Shown: piece after piece, positions 23,042-35,722 of the stretch | Layout of the letters: every line of letters starts with the position of its first letter | Numbering within the stretch: position 1 is the stretch's first letter | DNA from: Paragonimus westermani | Lineage: Eukaryota > Platyhelminthes > Trematoda > Plagiorchiida > Troglotrematidae | Length of the DNA: 64,000 nucleotides | Assembly: GCA_008508345.1 (NCBI GenBank) | Contig: QNGE01001677.1 | Coordinates: 37,918 to 101,917, forward strand | Reading direction: 5' to 3' | Made by a program: the position numbers and the translations under genes | The notes under the pieces: model-generated | What the model saw: only the letters and a program-made list of their open reading frames with translations | Told to the model about the DNA's origin: nothing | Database searches by the model: none

Positions 23042-24199
23042 GTTTACCTTCCCCATTGCAATATCTGTCGTTTATCAGTTTAGCGGTATGCGTGAAAAAC
23101 TAGAAGCTTCCCCTATCTTGTATCTCGAAATTTCGGCCTGAAAAATGCAAATGGCTTCTTACTTCATTTTTCCGAGCGACATCGTATTCGTTCCGTCGTA
23201 ACCATGGCAGCTAGTGATTGATTTTGGACCCTGGTGTCCCACGTGGCGCTTTCCTCAATCGCACGCCAAGCGGGCCGAGTTGAGAAGCGCGGTGACTTAA
23301 TCTAACTCTAGACGATTAACGCAAGGCAATGCCCGTTTGCGAACTAAACATTCTGATTAGAATGCTTCTGCAAAGAAGCGAACCGCACCGGTGACTGTCG
23401 TATGTCAGGTATCTTATTTGAGTTCATAAACAGCTCATGTCTGGCTTCGATTTAAGACAACGAAGAGCCTCCATTCATCCAGCCTGGTCTGTTTCGTGCA
23501 TTGTCGGGTCCATACACCTTCTCGTGGCAGGTCAGCTATCACATCCCTCTGGCAGTCCGGACGGATCAAGTTCGACCGAATCACCCGGATTTGTGTGCTC
23601 GATAATAATTTGTACCAACGCTTGGGCTGCCATAGCCAAGTATGATCATCCAAACAATGAAGAGTTTTGGCTTCTTTGCCGCTGACCCAGCCCGATGAAC
23701 ATTGCCCACCTAGAGCCTACTTCTTTTCTGTTCTTAATGCAAGCCAAGTGGTGTTTATCATTTATTCAGTCACCTTGCTGACAGTAATTTTCCGGTGATC
23801 ACCTAATTTTAGATAACTGTACCAGCCAGGTGTGGGGATTTTCAAAAACAGTTCCGCTCACTGTATCCGTTTTTCCGATGAAAATGCTAGCCGTGTTGTT
23901 TTCGAAGGAAAATGTTCGTGAGATATGTTATTCACAAGTTACACCATATTACATAACGTACATTTTTAAAGTCGCTGACCAGAACATCAAGAAAACGGAC
24001 ATCGCCTGTACTAACAGCTTAAATTGTACCATCAGCTAGTTACAGAAGACAGTCAAAATATGCAGGTATATGTTAATGGTAATAACAGTACAGCGGGACA
24101 GATACAACTTCAGGCTGGAAGAGGTGCTTTGGCCTACTTCTTTTATACGTACCACATTACTTACCTGCTTTTGGTTGACACGGCTTCACTCATAGTTTG
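23042..24199. other. no recognisable gene
   Basis: Overlapping frames of 60-80 codons occur on both strands around 23435-23685 and 23830-24220. None shows a motif I recognise. Confidence 0.35.
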
Positions 24200-24320
24200 G
24201 ATCTCATCATCATCATAGACAGCAATGCATCACTGGTGCACACTGATGGCCCCAGTGTCGGCAAAGAGTGGTCGGTGTGACAGATGACTAGGTAGCATCC
24301 TTAATACACGACTTACCCAT
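24200..24320 (-). repeat. RTE-like LINE 3' end fragments
   Basis: The string catcatcatcatagacagcaatgcatca begins the same way as the 3' ends at 18779 and 63853. About 24255-24310 (gtcggcaaagagtggtcggtgtgaca...) matches the C-terminal coding block of copy 2 at 19275-19328. The two segments are contiguous here but far apart in copy 2, so this copy carries an internal deletion. Confidence 0.7.
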
Positions 24321-24408
24321 ATGTCTACACAAATGTAAGGGTCTACCTATCAGATCATCGCTTTGGTTGCGCACTCGGTCGCCTGACCTGAATCCGAGAA
24401 ATGGAAAG

Positions 24409-24754
24409 TGACAGCAACACCGTTTATTGGAAGAACGAGACGAAACCAGACCACAGAGGCTCTAAATTTATGAGACGAAACGATTAACATAAATAGCCAA
24501 AGAACAGCGAATCAAATAAGACAATCGTATATGGCAATCACGGCGTCAAAACAAAATACGTTACAGAGGGCATCAGAAAGCAACGTGAGAAAATACAGTC
24601 CAGATAGTGCACAGGCGTTCGACCTCAAGGCTGTAATCTAGTCGGCTGAGTGGTACTATACCACAGCCCACGACCATGCCATCCGAGCTGGGCTGGCCGA
24701 TCGTGGTGGCGTGATGCGTCCTGGCTGTTTCGTTAGAAAATGCGCCTCCTAACA
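24409..24754 (-). repeat. probable solo LTR, copy 1
   Basis: This 346-bp repeat has a diverged second copy at 61592-61908 in the same orientation. On the plus strand it runs from tgacagcaacacc to gcctcctaaca, giving TG...CA ends. On the minus strand AATAAA lies at 24428-24423, close to the downstream end, as in a short LTR. No coding region of a retroelement sits beside it and no clear target duplication flanks it, so it looks like an old solo LTR. The 71-codon frame over it is not a gene. Confidence 0.6.
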
Positions 24755-27700
24755 TTACCGTATGCGATATCTGTATATCTGCTTGCATTATATAGGGTTA
24801 TAAAATTTTACCAAACAAACTGCGATGTATAGATTGAGAACGTGAACGTCGCGGACTCTGTTTTACTGTCATTACCGTCAAAATCTACTAGCAACAACAG
24901 TCGGTGGACAATAATTCAAGCTTTATTCCCATAGACGGAGCAAATTAACGGCGCCTGCTCTTATGTGGGCTACTTGTACATTTCGCTACTCTTGAGTTGG
25001 CTAGCCTTGCCAGTAGCGCACCGGTGGTGCTCTTGAATAACTTCCGATTAGCAGGTCTAGTGAATGACGATACGATAATTTGGTGCTAAGTTTTCATTGT
25101 TGCTATGGAGTGTATGGGATAAACTGAAGCTCAAATGCGTCTGTGTGATGTGATCATGTGTAATAGGTCACGAATCACTGCATCTTGGGAAACCGACTGG
25201 TTCACTCTAGTCAGCTCCATTTTACTGTATCAGCGTGTGTATACATTACCCATAACCCAGCACGCATTTGGAAGACCGATAACACTACAAACACTGTATC
25301 TGCCACACTGTATTCTGCCACCCTGTTAAACACCCGGTTGAACTGATGATAATTCACTGAACGTAATGGCATTTCTTGAAAACCCTCCACTTGATTGTGA
25401 ATGCAGTTTTTCTATTATTTACATTACATCTGTAGTGATCTATACATATACTTCCAAATTGTGTATGCATACCTAGTAGTGTAGTAGTGGATGTCAAATA
25501 AATTGATGAAAGCAAACATGAAATACAGGCCACCTTGGAAACCAAAACGGATCAAGGAGGTTCGTGGTGAGATGGTAGTATCAGTAGATGTGAAGATACC
25601 AGTGGGGACGAAACCACCAAAACGATCGTCTATTACTTTCCGTGGTAACAGGAGTGATTTTGTTGCTGTGTTGTCCTGAACTTTTCTGTACCAACATAGT
25701 TGCTATACTTTTCGGATTGTGTTCATATGAGTCTTTCATGTGGCGATATTTTTCGGTCCAAAATTTACCCGTAATTCATAGGAAAGATTTAAAAACATGA
25801 TATTAGCTAACACGCTCACTTTGTTTTTATGTTAAATCGCTTATACGGTTTGAACTGGCTTACGTCTCGTGTTTTATTGAACAGCCTGCTGGTGTCCCTG
25901 TAGTTAACTTTACAGAGATTTTCAGAAACTCTATATGTTATCAGTCTTGGTTACCACGTTACTGTGAAATCCGTCTCGACCCTTCATCCGGCGGTTAAAA
26001 GATTAGTGTATATATTGTTGTCTGGATCTTGCTTCGAACTTCGGTGTGCACGTTTCTCACTACGCGTTTTGTTCTACGGAATGGTTGGATCAGTGTTTTC
26101 AGGCACCAGCTCAGTTCTCGGTTTCAATACCACCGGGCCTACTGTGCCATGGACGCGCAATGTCCAAAGTGAGCTAAGCAGTGCCGGGCCGCCTTCACCT
26201 AAACGTAGACAGTCATGCTGATGGGATTCGAACCTACGATCACGCAACTTTTTCAAGTCCCTGTTACACTTGAGCCACTACGAAGGCTTCCAGCGTGGGT
26301 AATAATCAGGCTACCTGTGCGCTGTTAGCACGTTACTTTTCCCAAATGTCCGGATACAAATGTGTGATCACGCTTAGTTTAAGAATGATGCTGCGGTAGG
26401 CACCCAATGCGCTGACCATGATGTAATTCTTCGAAACCCTTTGCAAGATGGCATTACGCATTCATTTGGTTGCGTGTCTTGAGTAAAGTTGTCCGATCGG
26501 TATCTCCATCACGACGTTTCTGTTTCTTGATAAGATTGGGTGACATGGGTTCGCAGTCTAACCTTTATCATCTGCTTCCATGCGGCTCCGTTTTTCCTGG
26601 CATCGCCGAATGGTCAGTTGTACTTCAAAATGTACATGAGCATACCACTTTGCTTTGTAAGTGCTTGAACCGGTGTATGATTTTGCCAGCTATATTGTTC
26701 TTAGGAACAAGAGACATCAACAATCAGATCTCGTTCTACCTTATAGTTGTTGAGGCAGTAACTACAACTTCATCGTTTAAAGCATCCTTGAAAGTGTCAT
26801 GGTCAACACAATATTTCTAACTAATCCCATGCCAAGAATTTCGATACCTAGAGTACACGAATGCTAATCTGTTAGTCTTTGGTTCATTGCAGACTACACC
26901 AAGAGTATTCAACACACGTGAGGGTCGTTCATCGTTTATCTCTGTATTGTTCCTCAGCAAAGTACTAGGTCTCAAGGTTGTTCAGGGGGTGGGAGGGTTG
27001 ACTGTCATAGTTCGTCGGAAAATTTGGCAGGTAATTATGTCAGCTGTGACCGATTGTCTGCTAGGATATCTTACCAGATGTCCGCAGCTCAACTTTCACA
27101 ATCTGTGTTGCCGGTATGACATTATTGCTTCATCAGACAGTTCTCCTAATTGCTTCTAACGGGTAGGTACTTTAGGAAATCAGAAATTACATGTTTTGTC
27201 AACACATACCGAGTTTGTTCTTTCCAGTAACATGTCCCCTAATTAGCAGTCCTTGCAAAGTTTTTCTGTGAGTGATCGTTAGGGGCATCGAGACACTACT
27301 GATATCCACCGAGAACATTGGTTCCTTTCTTAATAAAGTGGTAACCGATATAGTGTTGAGCCAAACCTGCGTGTTCATGGTGTACAAATGTCCCTTAAGA
27401 AAGCCTGGTCACGCTGTTCTGACTGTGTGGTTTAAGTGTGTGGCTGAGTTACCACACCACTGTGCGTTGTTTCAATAAGGCAAGACATGATTAGACTTCC
27501 CACAACATTTCATCCCGTGTTTATGTCTATGCCGAAAATCAGCTGCTACGTGTTTGCGACCCAGACAGCCGTTAAAACATACCCATTTCTCGCGAAAATG
27601 CCCACCTATCTAACAGATTCATAGAATTCAACTTTGAATAAATGGTAAAGCTACGGGACCTATTCTGTTCTCTTGGGGGATATGTTGTTAATCACAGGTG

Positions 27701-29958
27701 CATTCTTACCACTTAGCATATGTGGTAATGAAACCGCCTAATGAATTTTATTGCACTTCGGTGTGCAATTTTGAACCAACATCAAGCTCAGCATGCAGCT
27801 AAACTTGTTAACCTTCCTATATGTCTTTCATTCACTCAAAATCATTACCAATTCATTGCTTACTGTGCCGTGGATTATTAGCATTGATGAAGTGACCAGT
27901 GTGTTAGGTAGAACTAGTAGCATTAATAGTTGACTTCTTGGTGCTTTACGGGATTTCTGGGTGGAACAGTAAAAGCTGCTTTTCACACACCGTTCCCAAT
28001 CTCGCTTGCGGCTTGCTTGGGTTTGTAAGAGCTGGGCACAGTAATGTTAACTGTTTGGTCTCAAACATGAGGTTTGACAAATTAGGTCCTATCTTTTTCT
28101 TTAACAAGGTTCGTTCTTATTATGACTGTATGGTGGTTAAACATTGATGTCAGCCACTTTTAGAATGCTAGTGATGATGATATGCAAGCTTTCCGGAAGT
28201 GACGATAGACTTTGTGTGCCATACACGGGCACGTATTTTTGCCTGCTATGTACTCTTCGTTTTAAGCACTTTTCCGGAAAGAAAAAGCGTTAGCTCAATT
28301 ATTTGGGCGTTTTTTGATACATAACAATGGATAATACTTAGGTGAAGGTTATGCATCACTGGAGAGGATTAATGGACATAACGGGAGCTCGAACAGCTGA
28401 CCATATCAATCTCATTACCGTTGAACCACATTAAACATTGTACCGTTTAGCTATGATCCTACGCGGAAAGATTACCTCAACTACTCCGTTTCTCTTGATC
28501 TCGATATGGTAGAAATTGGTCATTTGCTGTCATGTTCATTTCTTACGGATCGTACGTACATTTGGAGGCGATCCTTCATAAACGACAGGCATATGTGTAT
28601 GTTGGTGAATCTTTGTCTTGTGCACATTTGGGTTTGCACGATTGTCCAACTCTACCCACTAGTTTAACTAAGCCTTTGCACTGTTCCAATGAGCCAAGCT
28701 ACTAAACTATGGTCTAGTTTAGTCAAACAGTGTTCTACTCATCTTGCCAGCTCCGTTACAGCTGGTTCTGTTCACGGACTATGGTGTCTAGTATTGGCTT
28801 GAATTCAAACTGGAGCTACATTGTGGTCAAAATAACTGGGGCACCCAGTTGGTTTTGCTCACTTTTTGTTGGTTTTTAACAAGTGTGTTGAAGATTGATC
28901 CTCAGCGCGTTCATATTTTTTTAATGTGTATATAAGCAGCTGGTCTGTTTCCAATATTCCAACGTATTTCCTACAATATTGATTTCATTTAAGCTAGTCT
29001 TCTCACAAACTGTTGTGACATCCGGAACACAAACCATTTTGTCACCCATCCGACTGCTGCAGCTAGTTTTGATGACGAGCACCAAATTGTTTAATGACTT
29101 AGCTCAGTCGTCAATCTGTTCGATCAGTGTGCTTATTTCGAAATCATTTAGGCTCGCGTTCCTTTTGAAACTACTGACATTGGGACAACTGTAGGTGACG
29201 TTACAGCCTTCTATGTTCATGATCAAAATCCCGCGCTTTTCAAGTCCACTGTTCCTTTAAGTTACTATTTCACAATTTTCGAGTATACCAAGGAACTTCC
29301 TGCTTTCTACGGTGAACTTGGTGACACTAGTGTAATTGAAACGATTTTAGCTCAAAACCAACCCACTCTGTGATGACATAAACAGCGCTATTCCTTGTCG
29401 GTTGAGCACATCTCCAATAGTTTACATCAAGGTAACATTCAGGTTGTACATCCGTTTATTTTGTAACACCGTAGGTTCTAAGTGGGTAAGTTACTCGTAG
29501 TGTAAAAACGAAGAGGTGATATCGAACCACCGAATTCCAACATGCTAGAAATAAGGGAGGCTGCAATCCATAGGTGTGCTAATTTTCCGCAGTACTTTAA
29601 ATGCTTCTGTTTAATGTAAACTTCCTATATGTTGATGTTGAAAATTTCTCACTGCGAACTGATTATTTCACAACTCTCGAAGAACGTCGGTATAATCGTC
29701 GTGTGTAGTTCGGTTTCAAATTGGTCGGGTTTGATGTCTGGTCATTATGAATCTTGTTGACTAATCTCAGGTAAACTAGCACACATGATGCACTGTATCA
29801 AGTGAGAGTAAATTTATTTGGTTGCATATGTTAAAAGCGTCAAACTGAGGAAAGATGAGGACTTTCAGGTTGACGCCACAATTGCTACTGATGTCTTATT
29901 CATTGGTAGAAACCAACGATCGCTTACCAACATGGTTATCATCAGAGAAAGAGAGAAC
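24755..29958. other. intergenic, mostly unrecognised
   Basis: Apart from the tRNA-like repeat at 26215-26285, I find no conserved domain or known element in this 5.2-kb stretch. The largest frame (26470-26820, 116 codons, plus) has no recognisable motif and is within what chance allows. A 62-codon frame at 25491-25679 has a Lys/Arg/Pro-rich start but no identifiable domain. Confidence 0.35.
26215..26285 (-). repeat. tRNA-like sequence (SINE head or tRNA pseudogene)
   Basis: On the minus strand GTGGCTCAAGTGTAACAGG resembles an A box. About 25 nt later comes GGTTCGAATCCC, a near-perfect B box (26237-26226). The spacing fits a tRNA-derived polymerase III promoter. I could not fold a full acceptor stem, so it is more likely the head of a SINE than a working tRNA. 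Confidence 0.55.
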
Positions 29959-30435
29959 TCAAGGACAATGCTTGTGGCCCATCATAGACTTACTTCTGAC
30001 AGCGAGGAGAAGGTGTAACATTTGTTCAACGCGTTGATAGGTCTGATAGTGTTGACGAACATGGTACCGTTGCCCCTGGTCTTGCATTATCTGTAACAAC
30101 TTTGTGACAACAACTTTGGCCGTCAGGAACTGTCCATCGGTCACAATCACTTCAGGACACACGGAGAATACTGGTGTCTCGTTGCGTTCTGAAACACAGA
30201 GAATTTTCTCCTGGATATTATTTGAACTGATTTGTCTGCTGACGGTTCGTCCACTAGTTGGGATGAAAATTCTCGGCTGCCTGCGTTCCCATTGAATGTC
30301 TTCATGGGTGAGTGGAGCAGCGAATTCGAATTGGTGTGGATGGTAAACTCGATTCCACAAAACCGGTTGATGGCAGTACTGATCCGGGCAAACTGAATTT
30401 TCACAGCGTACACTCGCTTCACCAAATGTCTTCAT
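29959..30435 (-). CDS. unidentified 158-codon ORF
   Basis: This is the longest frame in the intergenic stretch. It is cysteine-containing near the start (VRCENSVCPDQYC), has THEDIQWERRQPRIFIPT in the middle, and ends with a Gln/His/Leu-rich stretch (KLLQIMQDQGQRYHVRQHY). A stop lies just upstream of the Met. A second minus frame is also open over 30425-30147, which suggests old frameshifted coding sequence or low stop density rather than a clear exon. I recognise no domain. It could be an exon of an unknown gene, part of a transposable element, or chance. Confidence 0.3.
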   Translation of the reverse strand: MKTFGEASVRCENSVCPDQYCHQPVLWNRVYHPHQFEFAAPLTHEDIQWERRQPRIFIPTSGRTVSRQISSNNIQEKILCVSERNETPVFSVCPEVIVTDGQFLTAKVVVTKLLQIMQDQGQRYHVRQHYQTYQRVEQMLHLLLAVRSKSMMGHKHCP

Positions 30436-32354
30436 ATGGCCCAGTTAGTTAGTATTCAAAAGAGCGTTGATCGATAAAGTTGAGTGGACCAAACCATACA
30501 GGTTTTCTGTCGGATTGTCCTAACCCGGCAGACAGTGTACGCATAGTAATTCATCAGTTCGTTCCGGGTACCCACAGTTAAACTGCTAAGTGATTTGAAT
30601 TACAAACATCCGTTAATGACACTAAATCCAGGACCGAGCGGTGTCATCATCCAGCTTGCAGCTGTTCTCGATTTTCACATATTGCTAGTTGGTTAACCCA
30701 TGTTTCTGCTACGCCCTTCAAATGCATTTTCTTTAATCTATTATTCCCCTTGTTTTGCCGGTTAGCCGCAAACACGTTTGTATAAGTGTGGCTCTTATGA
30801 AGAATTTGGTCTGACATAAGTATGACTGCCAAGACCACTCGTTCCTTTCGATTTTAGCATAAAAGTCTGAAAGCGTATTAAAGGGTCCGTTTACTGTCTA
30901 TGTTCAACTGACAACTGTCAGAAGTTGTGATCGATTCCTGGATGGCAGGTCTTGCAGTCAGTGTATACGTTCTGCATGTACTGTTTAGGTACCACTACTC
31001 GTGAACGGGGCAAGGAGACGATGATCTCAGACTGTTTCAATCTACCTTCTAACTAAACCTCGGTGGTCAAACAATCCACTTGGGTACTTGAACTTCATGC
31101 GGTGGTGTTTGATGTGTTTAATTTGGGTGCATCCTCGTCATGAGCTTACTATCTACGATTGTTGCTTGAACCTTACGAGAGGCATTTCAATTAATGAGAA
31201 GGCACAATGACGAGTGAAAAAGCAGGTCACAATATTCCCGTTTAGCATTTTAGCTACACAATACATTTAACACGGGACAGTACATTAAGACAAATATGAC
31301 CTGATCCTAGCAGATTGCATTTTTGACCACTCTTCACGAAATTGGTTTCGCCTAACCGAATTCGTCGTCTCATGAGTAACTCACTGGGTCTGCATCACCA
31401 GCTGAGCTGCTCTAGCTACAAGCGACAATCACTCGGCATCTTGCTGTACTCGGTTTGGAACACCCTATCGGAGCCAGCAGTGATAGCATCATCACTTAGT
31501 GTCCTAATATGTGAACTCGATGCACACACCCAAGGTGCCAAACCGAGTATACAGTGTTGTAAACGCGTCAAGGTCGCCTGTGTGCCCTACGCCCGTCCTG
31601 ATTGGTCGCGGTTTCAACTACCAACGGCCCATTCGTCCACGCACTTAAAATGAGGCTGCCGTTTGCAAATGTGATAACATAGTATGCACTTCTACTGAGT
31701 CACGTGTTCTCTCTATCATTGTTATTGCCCGTAAGGCTTACTGCTGACTTCACCCGAACAGCAGTGTAACATACAGTTAGCTTAGCAGTCTGAATCATTG
31801 CACTGGAGTGCAATCGCTTCAAGTCAACTGCAGTTTGATGCACGCTGACATGTCCCCTCTGTCTGCTATGATGTGGTTAGATTTCTGTAATACCGGACTA
31901 GCGTGATCTATGTAGATTTTCCCGAGTTTATACTGCACGTGTTACTGTATTGGTGGTCCACGTCACTGCGATCGTTTGTTGAGAATCTCGTAACATTGAC
32001 TGTTATATGTGGACACAACGAACGCATGAATGTAACTTCAGTGAGTATCTCTGATTGAAATCCATGTTGTACAGGATTGATGGATATGCTCCGTTTTTGC
32101 ACTAAATTTATCATCTACGAAAACCAACTAGAGCTTTTAGCTACAGCATTTGCTGGTTTTAATGAAAAACACGGGGCTTCTTGTTATTTAGTTCTTCTCA
32201 AAGGTTTTTACGCCCACTGACGAGTTCATGTGGGTTGTATGTTTCCTCATGGTTTTAACTTATCTATAGTTCTGCCTAATATCGTAACTGGAGAATTCAA
32301 GCCCTCCGATAAAATATTTGGTCTTATGTAGCGAAAGGTTGATTAGTATTCATA
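30436..32354. other. no recognisable gene; weak dispersed repeat
   Basis: About 31440-31560 faintly resembles 36870-36980 (shared strings around gcacacac...ggt/gat...aaacc.ag.tat.cag). This may be an old dispersed repeat, but the match is too weak for firm calling. The 103-codon frame at 31342-31653 covers the same stretch and shows no domain. Confidence 0.3.
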
Positions 32355-32716
32355 TTTGACCGACTCCAATCCCCGTGTCAGTAAGGAAGATGCTTTTCAG
32401 ATTTTCTACCGAGTGCCAAGGAATCGATCGGAAATGGTGACATTCCGAATGTTGACCGTTGCCGAAACCATTAGCATCCGACTGTGTAACCCTGACCTCT
32501 GTGCTCAGAAGAAGTTCGTGCGGACACTTAGCCTCCCTTGGTCCACAATCAATCAAGCCCACGATTTGGAACAGTGACAAACGCGCCGTCCAGGGCCTAT
32601 ATTGACCGTTTTTCTGACTCAGCCTAGTCACCGTTTTCATATTTATTGTGTTGTAATTAGCCTGATGATTAAGCATAGAATACAAGTCTTATTCGCTACT
32701 CTGTCGTTCTCATGAC
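32355..32716 (+). mobile_element. Penelope-like element copy A, 5'-truncated 3' end
   Basis: This is a short copy of the last part of the element at 41193-42739. The 32356-32577 frame (DAFQIFYRVPRNRSEMV...NPDLCAQKKFVRTL...QAHDLEQ, then stop) matches the C-terminus of that element's endonuclease ORF. The following about 135 bp match its 3' untranslated end, down to CATGACTTCA. Homology starts abruptly at about 32355. It is therefore a truncated insertion, the usual fate of elements copied by target-primed reverse transcription. Confidence 0.88.
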
Positions 32717-34174
32717 TTCACACTGCTTATGGAAAACGATTGTTTCCCGAGCTACGTTTGTGAACGGAAGTTAAAGGCTGCAGCATGCACAGTTCTTTAT
32801 TTGTCGAATTTCGCCGCATCATATCAGGCACATAATATGCAGCACTGTTTGTAAAATGTGTAATGCCATCCAAGATACCGAAGCCGACTGCGCTTGCGCA
32901 GACCTCCTGTAATTGCTCTTAATATCTGCGCGGAGCCTGACATAAGCGGTACAGATGACTCAAAAATGAGTTACCGCAAGCTTTATAATCTGCAGTCCGT
33001 ACTGTTGTGAGCGAAGAACACGGGTAGCACAGGGGTTCATTAATCGGAAAACAAATCCATGGGTTATGCGTTTCAACAGGACCACGTCACTGGTCTCAGA
33101 ACGTCATGGTTATCACGGACGCCCATGCTCAGTTCCTTTATGTAGCAAGAACCATTTCAGGCGATGTTGCACCCCACTGTTCCTTCTTGTACTTTTCCCG
33201 CGGCTATTTCAATGTTAAAATCCATGCTCTTTCCCCACTGCTGAATGGTAGTGGTGTGAGTAGTATAATGTGATCGCTCGTCCTCACTACAGTACATTAG
33301 CATATTCGGTCGAGCGTTACCGGTATGCCTGCCTGAGAAGCGACAACCATTATCAAACTAACCGTATGCTTTTAGAGGATTTTTGCAATTAAGCACATAC
33401 TACCCATACGACTCTAGTCAGTGGATGCTTTTAAAAACGCAATCCGTCACACGCTCCAACCCACAAGTAATGTTCGGTACAAATTGACCCCTGTCAATAT
33501 TTTCCTTCAGCAATCGTTCTCACGTCAATGTCATACTATCTTGGCTTTCTTGAGTGCAATTTTTCACTGTCGCGATCTACTGGATTACCAACTAATCGAC
33601 GAACTGCTCAATAAGTCAGGCTGACCACATCCAGACATCGTCGATTCTGTGTAAGTACTACTAGCAATAGATGGGCTAGAAACTTCAATGGGCAGGTTTT
33701 CTGACAGAACTAACTTACGTAACCGTACGCTTTGGAAGAGATTGTGCGCATTCTTTGTTGATAGGGCGCATTCTTCAAAACAGTGTAGTGGTTTTGATTC
33801 ACTGATTTAAAACCGTTGCATTAGTACAATGGCTAACAAGTTATTCTGAAATCAGAAACCCTCCACCAACTTTAGGTACCCAAAATTTGATCACATTTAC
33901 AGTCTGTTTGTGTGTTAGTGTATTTTTGACTAATCCATGTCAACAACGTCATCGACAGCAATGCACCACTTACCAGCACCACTAATTGACTATCCTGCAA
34001 TCATGAGAGACTTTCGAGTGCGCTTATTTCTCAGACAAATCATTTAGACGTCCGAGCACTCGTGCTCTCGAATTTGATTAACCGACCTCTCCCGTAAACT
34101 TTCACCTACCGATTTTGTGAACCCAGATGCTTTAGTCCACGAAGCGAACCCAATCTGTCATGACCAAACAACTG
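32717..34174. other. no recognisable gene; possible RTE tail relic
   Basis: A gtcatcgacagcaatgcacca string at 33952-33972 resembles the start of RTE 3' ends in this window and may be a relic of one. The rest shows nothing I can name. Confidence 0.35.
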
Positions 34175-35722
34175 ATAACTATCTTCTTCTGGAATAGAAT
34201 AATGAGAAGGCGCAATTCATGTGATGTTTTCCGGTATAATGTTTTATACATTTTAGTCACACATGGACATGTTACTAACTCTGAACGAGCCCAAAGCCCA
34301 TATACCCAATGTCCCACTTTGGCCCATTATGATCATGTGAAACGCTCCGTAGCACAAATTAACCCATTGGCTAGCTGATTTGCTTGAGCCAATCCGAAAC
34401 AACTTCAGTAAGTTCAGTCTGAAAGACAGTTTCGAAGTTGTTAATTGTAGAGATGATTTAAATGTCCAAGATAAACTGATGTGTCTATTTGATGCGACTT
34501 CCCTGTTTACTAACATTCCGTTTCACGGGGCAGCAGTGGTCCTTTTCCAATCCCGGTATTCGAATTGAAATCATTTAGTTTTGTGTACACCTAATGCAGG
34601 GTTCAAAATCCAGTCGTATAGTTTCAACAATTGGACGGGGTTGCAGTGGGCAGTCCGCGAGGTCCACTTCTAGCGAATTTCTTCATGGTTAAAGTAGAAT
34701 TCACACTGTACGAAAGCCTGTCAAATCCAATATTGTACGTAGATGACATTCTAATCGTTTTTGAGAGCCCAAATGACTCAGGTATGTTATTCTCGAAGTT
34801 GAACCAGGCTCATCCGAGCCTAGAGTTGACGTTAGAGAACAAAACGAATTACCGGATTCCGCACCTGGAAATTCTAGTCACATGAAGATCACACGGCACT
34901 GTATTTAGATGTTTCTACAGGAAGCTTATTTGGACACAGCAGTATGTGTTTTGAAAGCTTCTGTCTGGTGCGGTATAAGAGAGGCGCTGAGGATTTGCAC
35001 AGAAGACAACCTACAGCCAGAGTTGGGTCTACTGACAGACACTTCACAGGTCAACAGGTAATCCCTGCAGTTTATTAGGAAGCTCAACAAAGTCACTATC
35101 CCAGCAGTAGAATTAACAACAATGAAGAGGAAGCGTCTAACAGCTGCTGTATCCAGGACTTACAACTCCCAGGCTACGAACAAACCGTCTACATCTGTCA
35201 CATCTCACTGTTTATACACATTCGTGTTGCTGCCGTATGATCTAAATAGAGGGGACAAACCGGCAACTGGCTACTCCTATCAAGGAACATGTTCTCAGAT
35301 GGCTTGTAACTCAGTTAGAAACAGCAGGCACCTGCATAGATGCAGATGGACGGCACCCGGCATCATTGGTTGCAAGGCACGTAATCCAAACAGGATGCAA
35401 AGTCAAGGTTCCTGACGCATTCTCAATGATTCTTCGGAGTAATCGAAAACGCATACTCCAGCTTGTTGAGGCTTTCGCTATCAGACTTCGCAGTTCCCCA
35501 TGTGTGTTCAAAAACAATTTGTGCGCACGCTGGGGCATTCCTACAATTTCATTTTTCGGTTTTTGTGTCTGTCTGTTTAATCTCTCAGGCCATGAATTCC
35601 GCTCTGTGAAATTTTGACTCGATTAAAATTAGCTATAATTCCATGTGTGATCAGAATGTACGAACTGTTACTCCGGAGAACATCTCATGGATTGCATCTT
35701 CTCACCGTTCAATTCAAGTTCA
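34175..35722 (+). mobile_element. Penelope-like element copy B with inverted terminal repeats, decayed
   Basis: RT remains include LFDATSLFTNIPF (about 34490-34525), DGVAVGSPRGPLLANFFM (34632-34690) and LYVDDILIVFES with intact YVDD (34733-34770). Later pieces are REALRICTEDNLQPELG (about 34985) and VQKQFVRTLGHS (about 35508), the C-terminal block shared with copies A and C. Stops and frameshifts are frequent, and no clear GIY-YIG residues survive. The element is framed by an inverted repeat: the reverse complement of about 34175-34266 matches about 35639-35722, including tccatgtgtga and a CGGAnAACATCnCATGnATTG block. Confidence 0.85.

Noticed and set aside
26470..26820. Plus-strand frame of 116 codons
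   Set aside because: It has no motif, no splice context and no neighbour that supports it.
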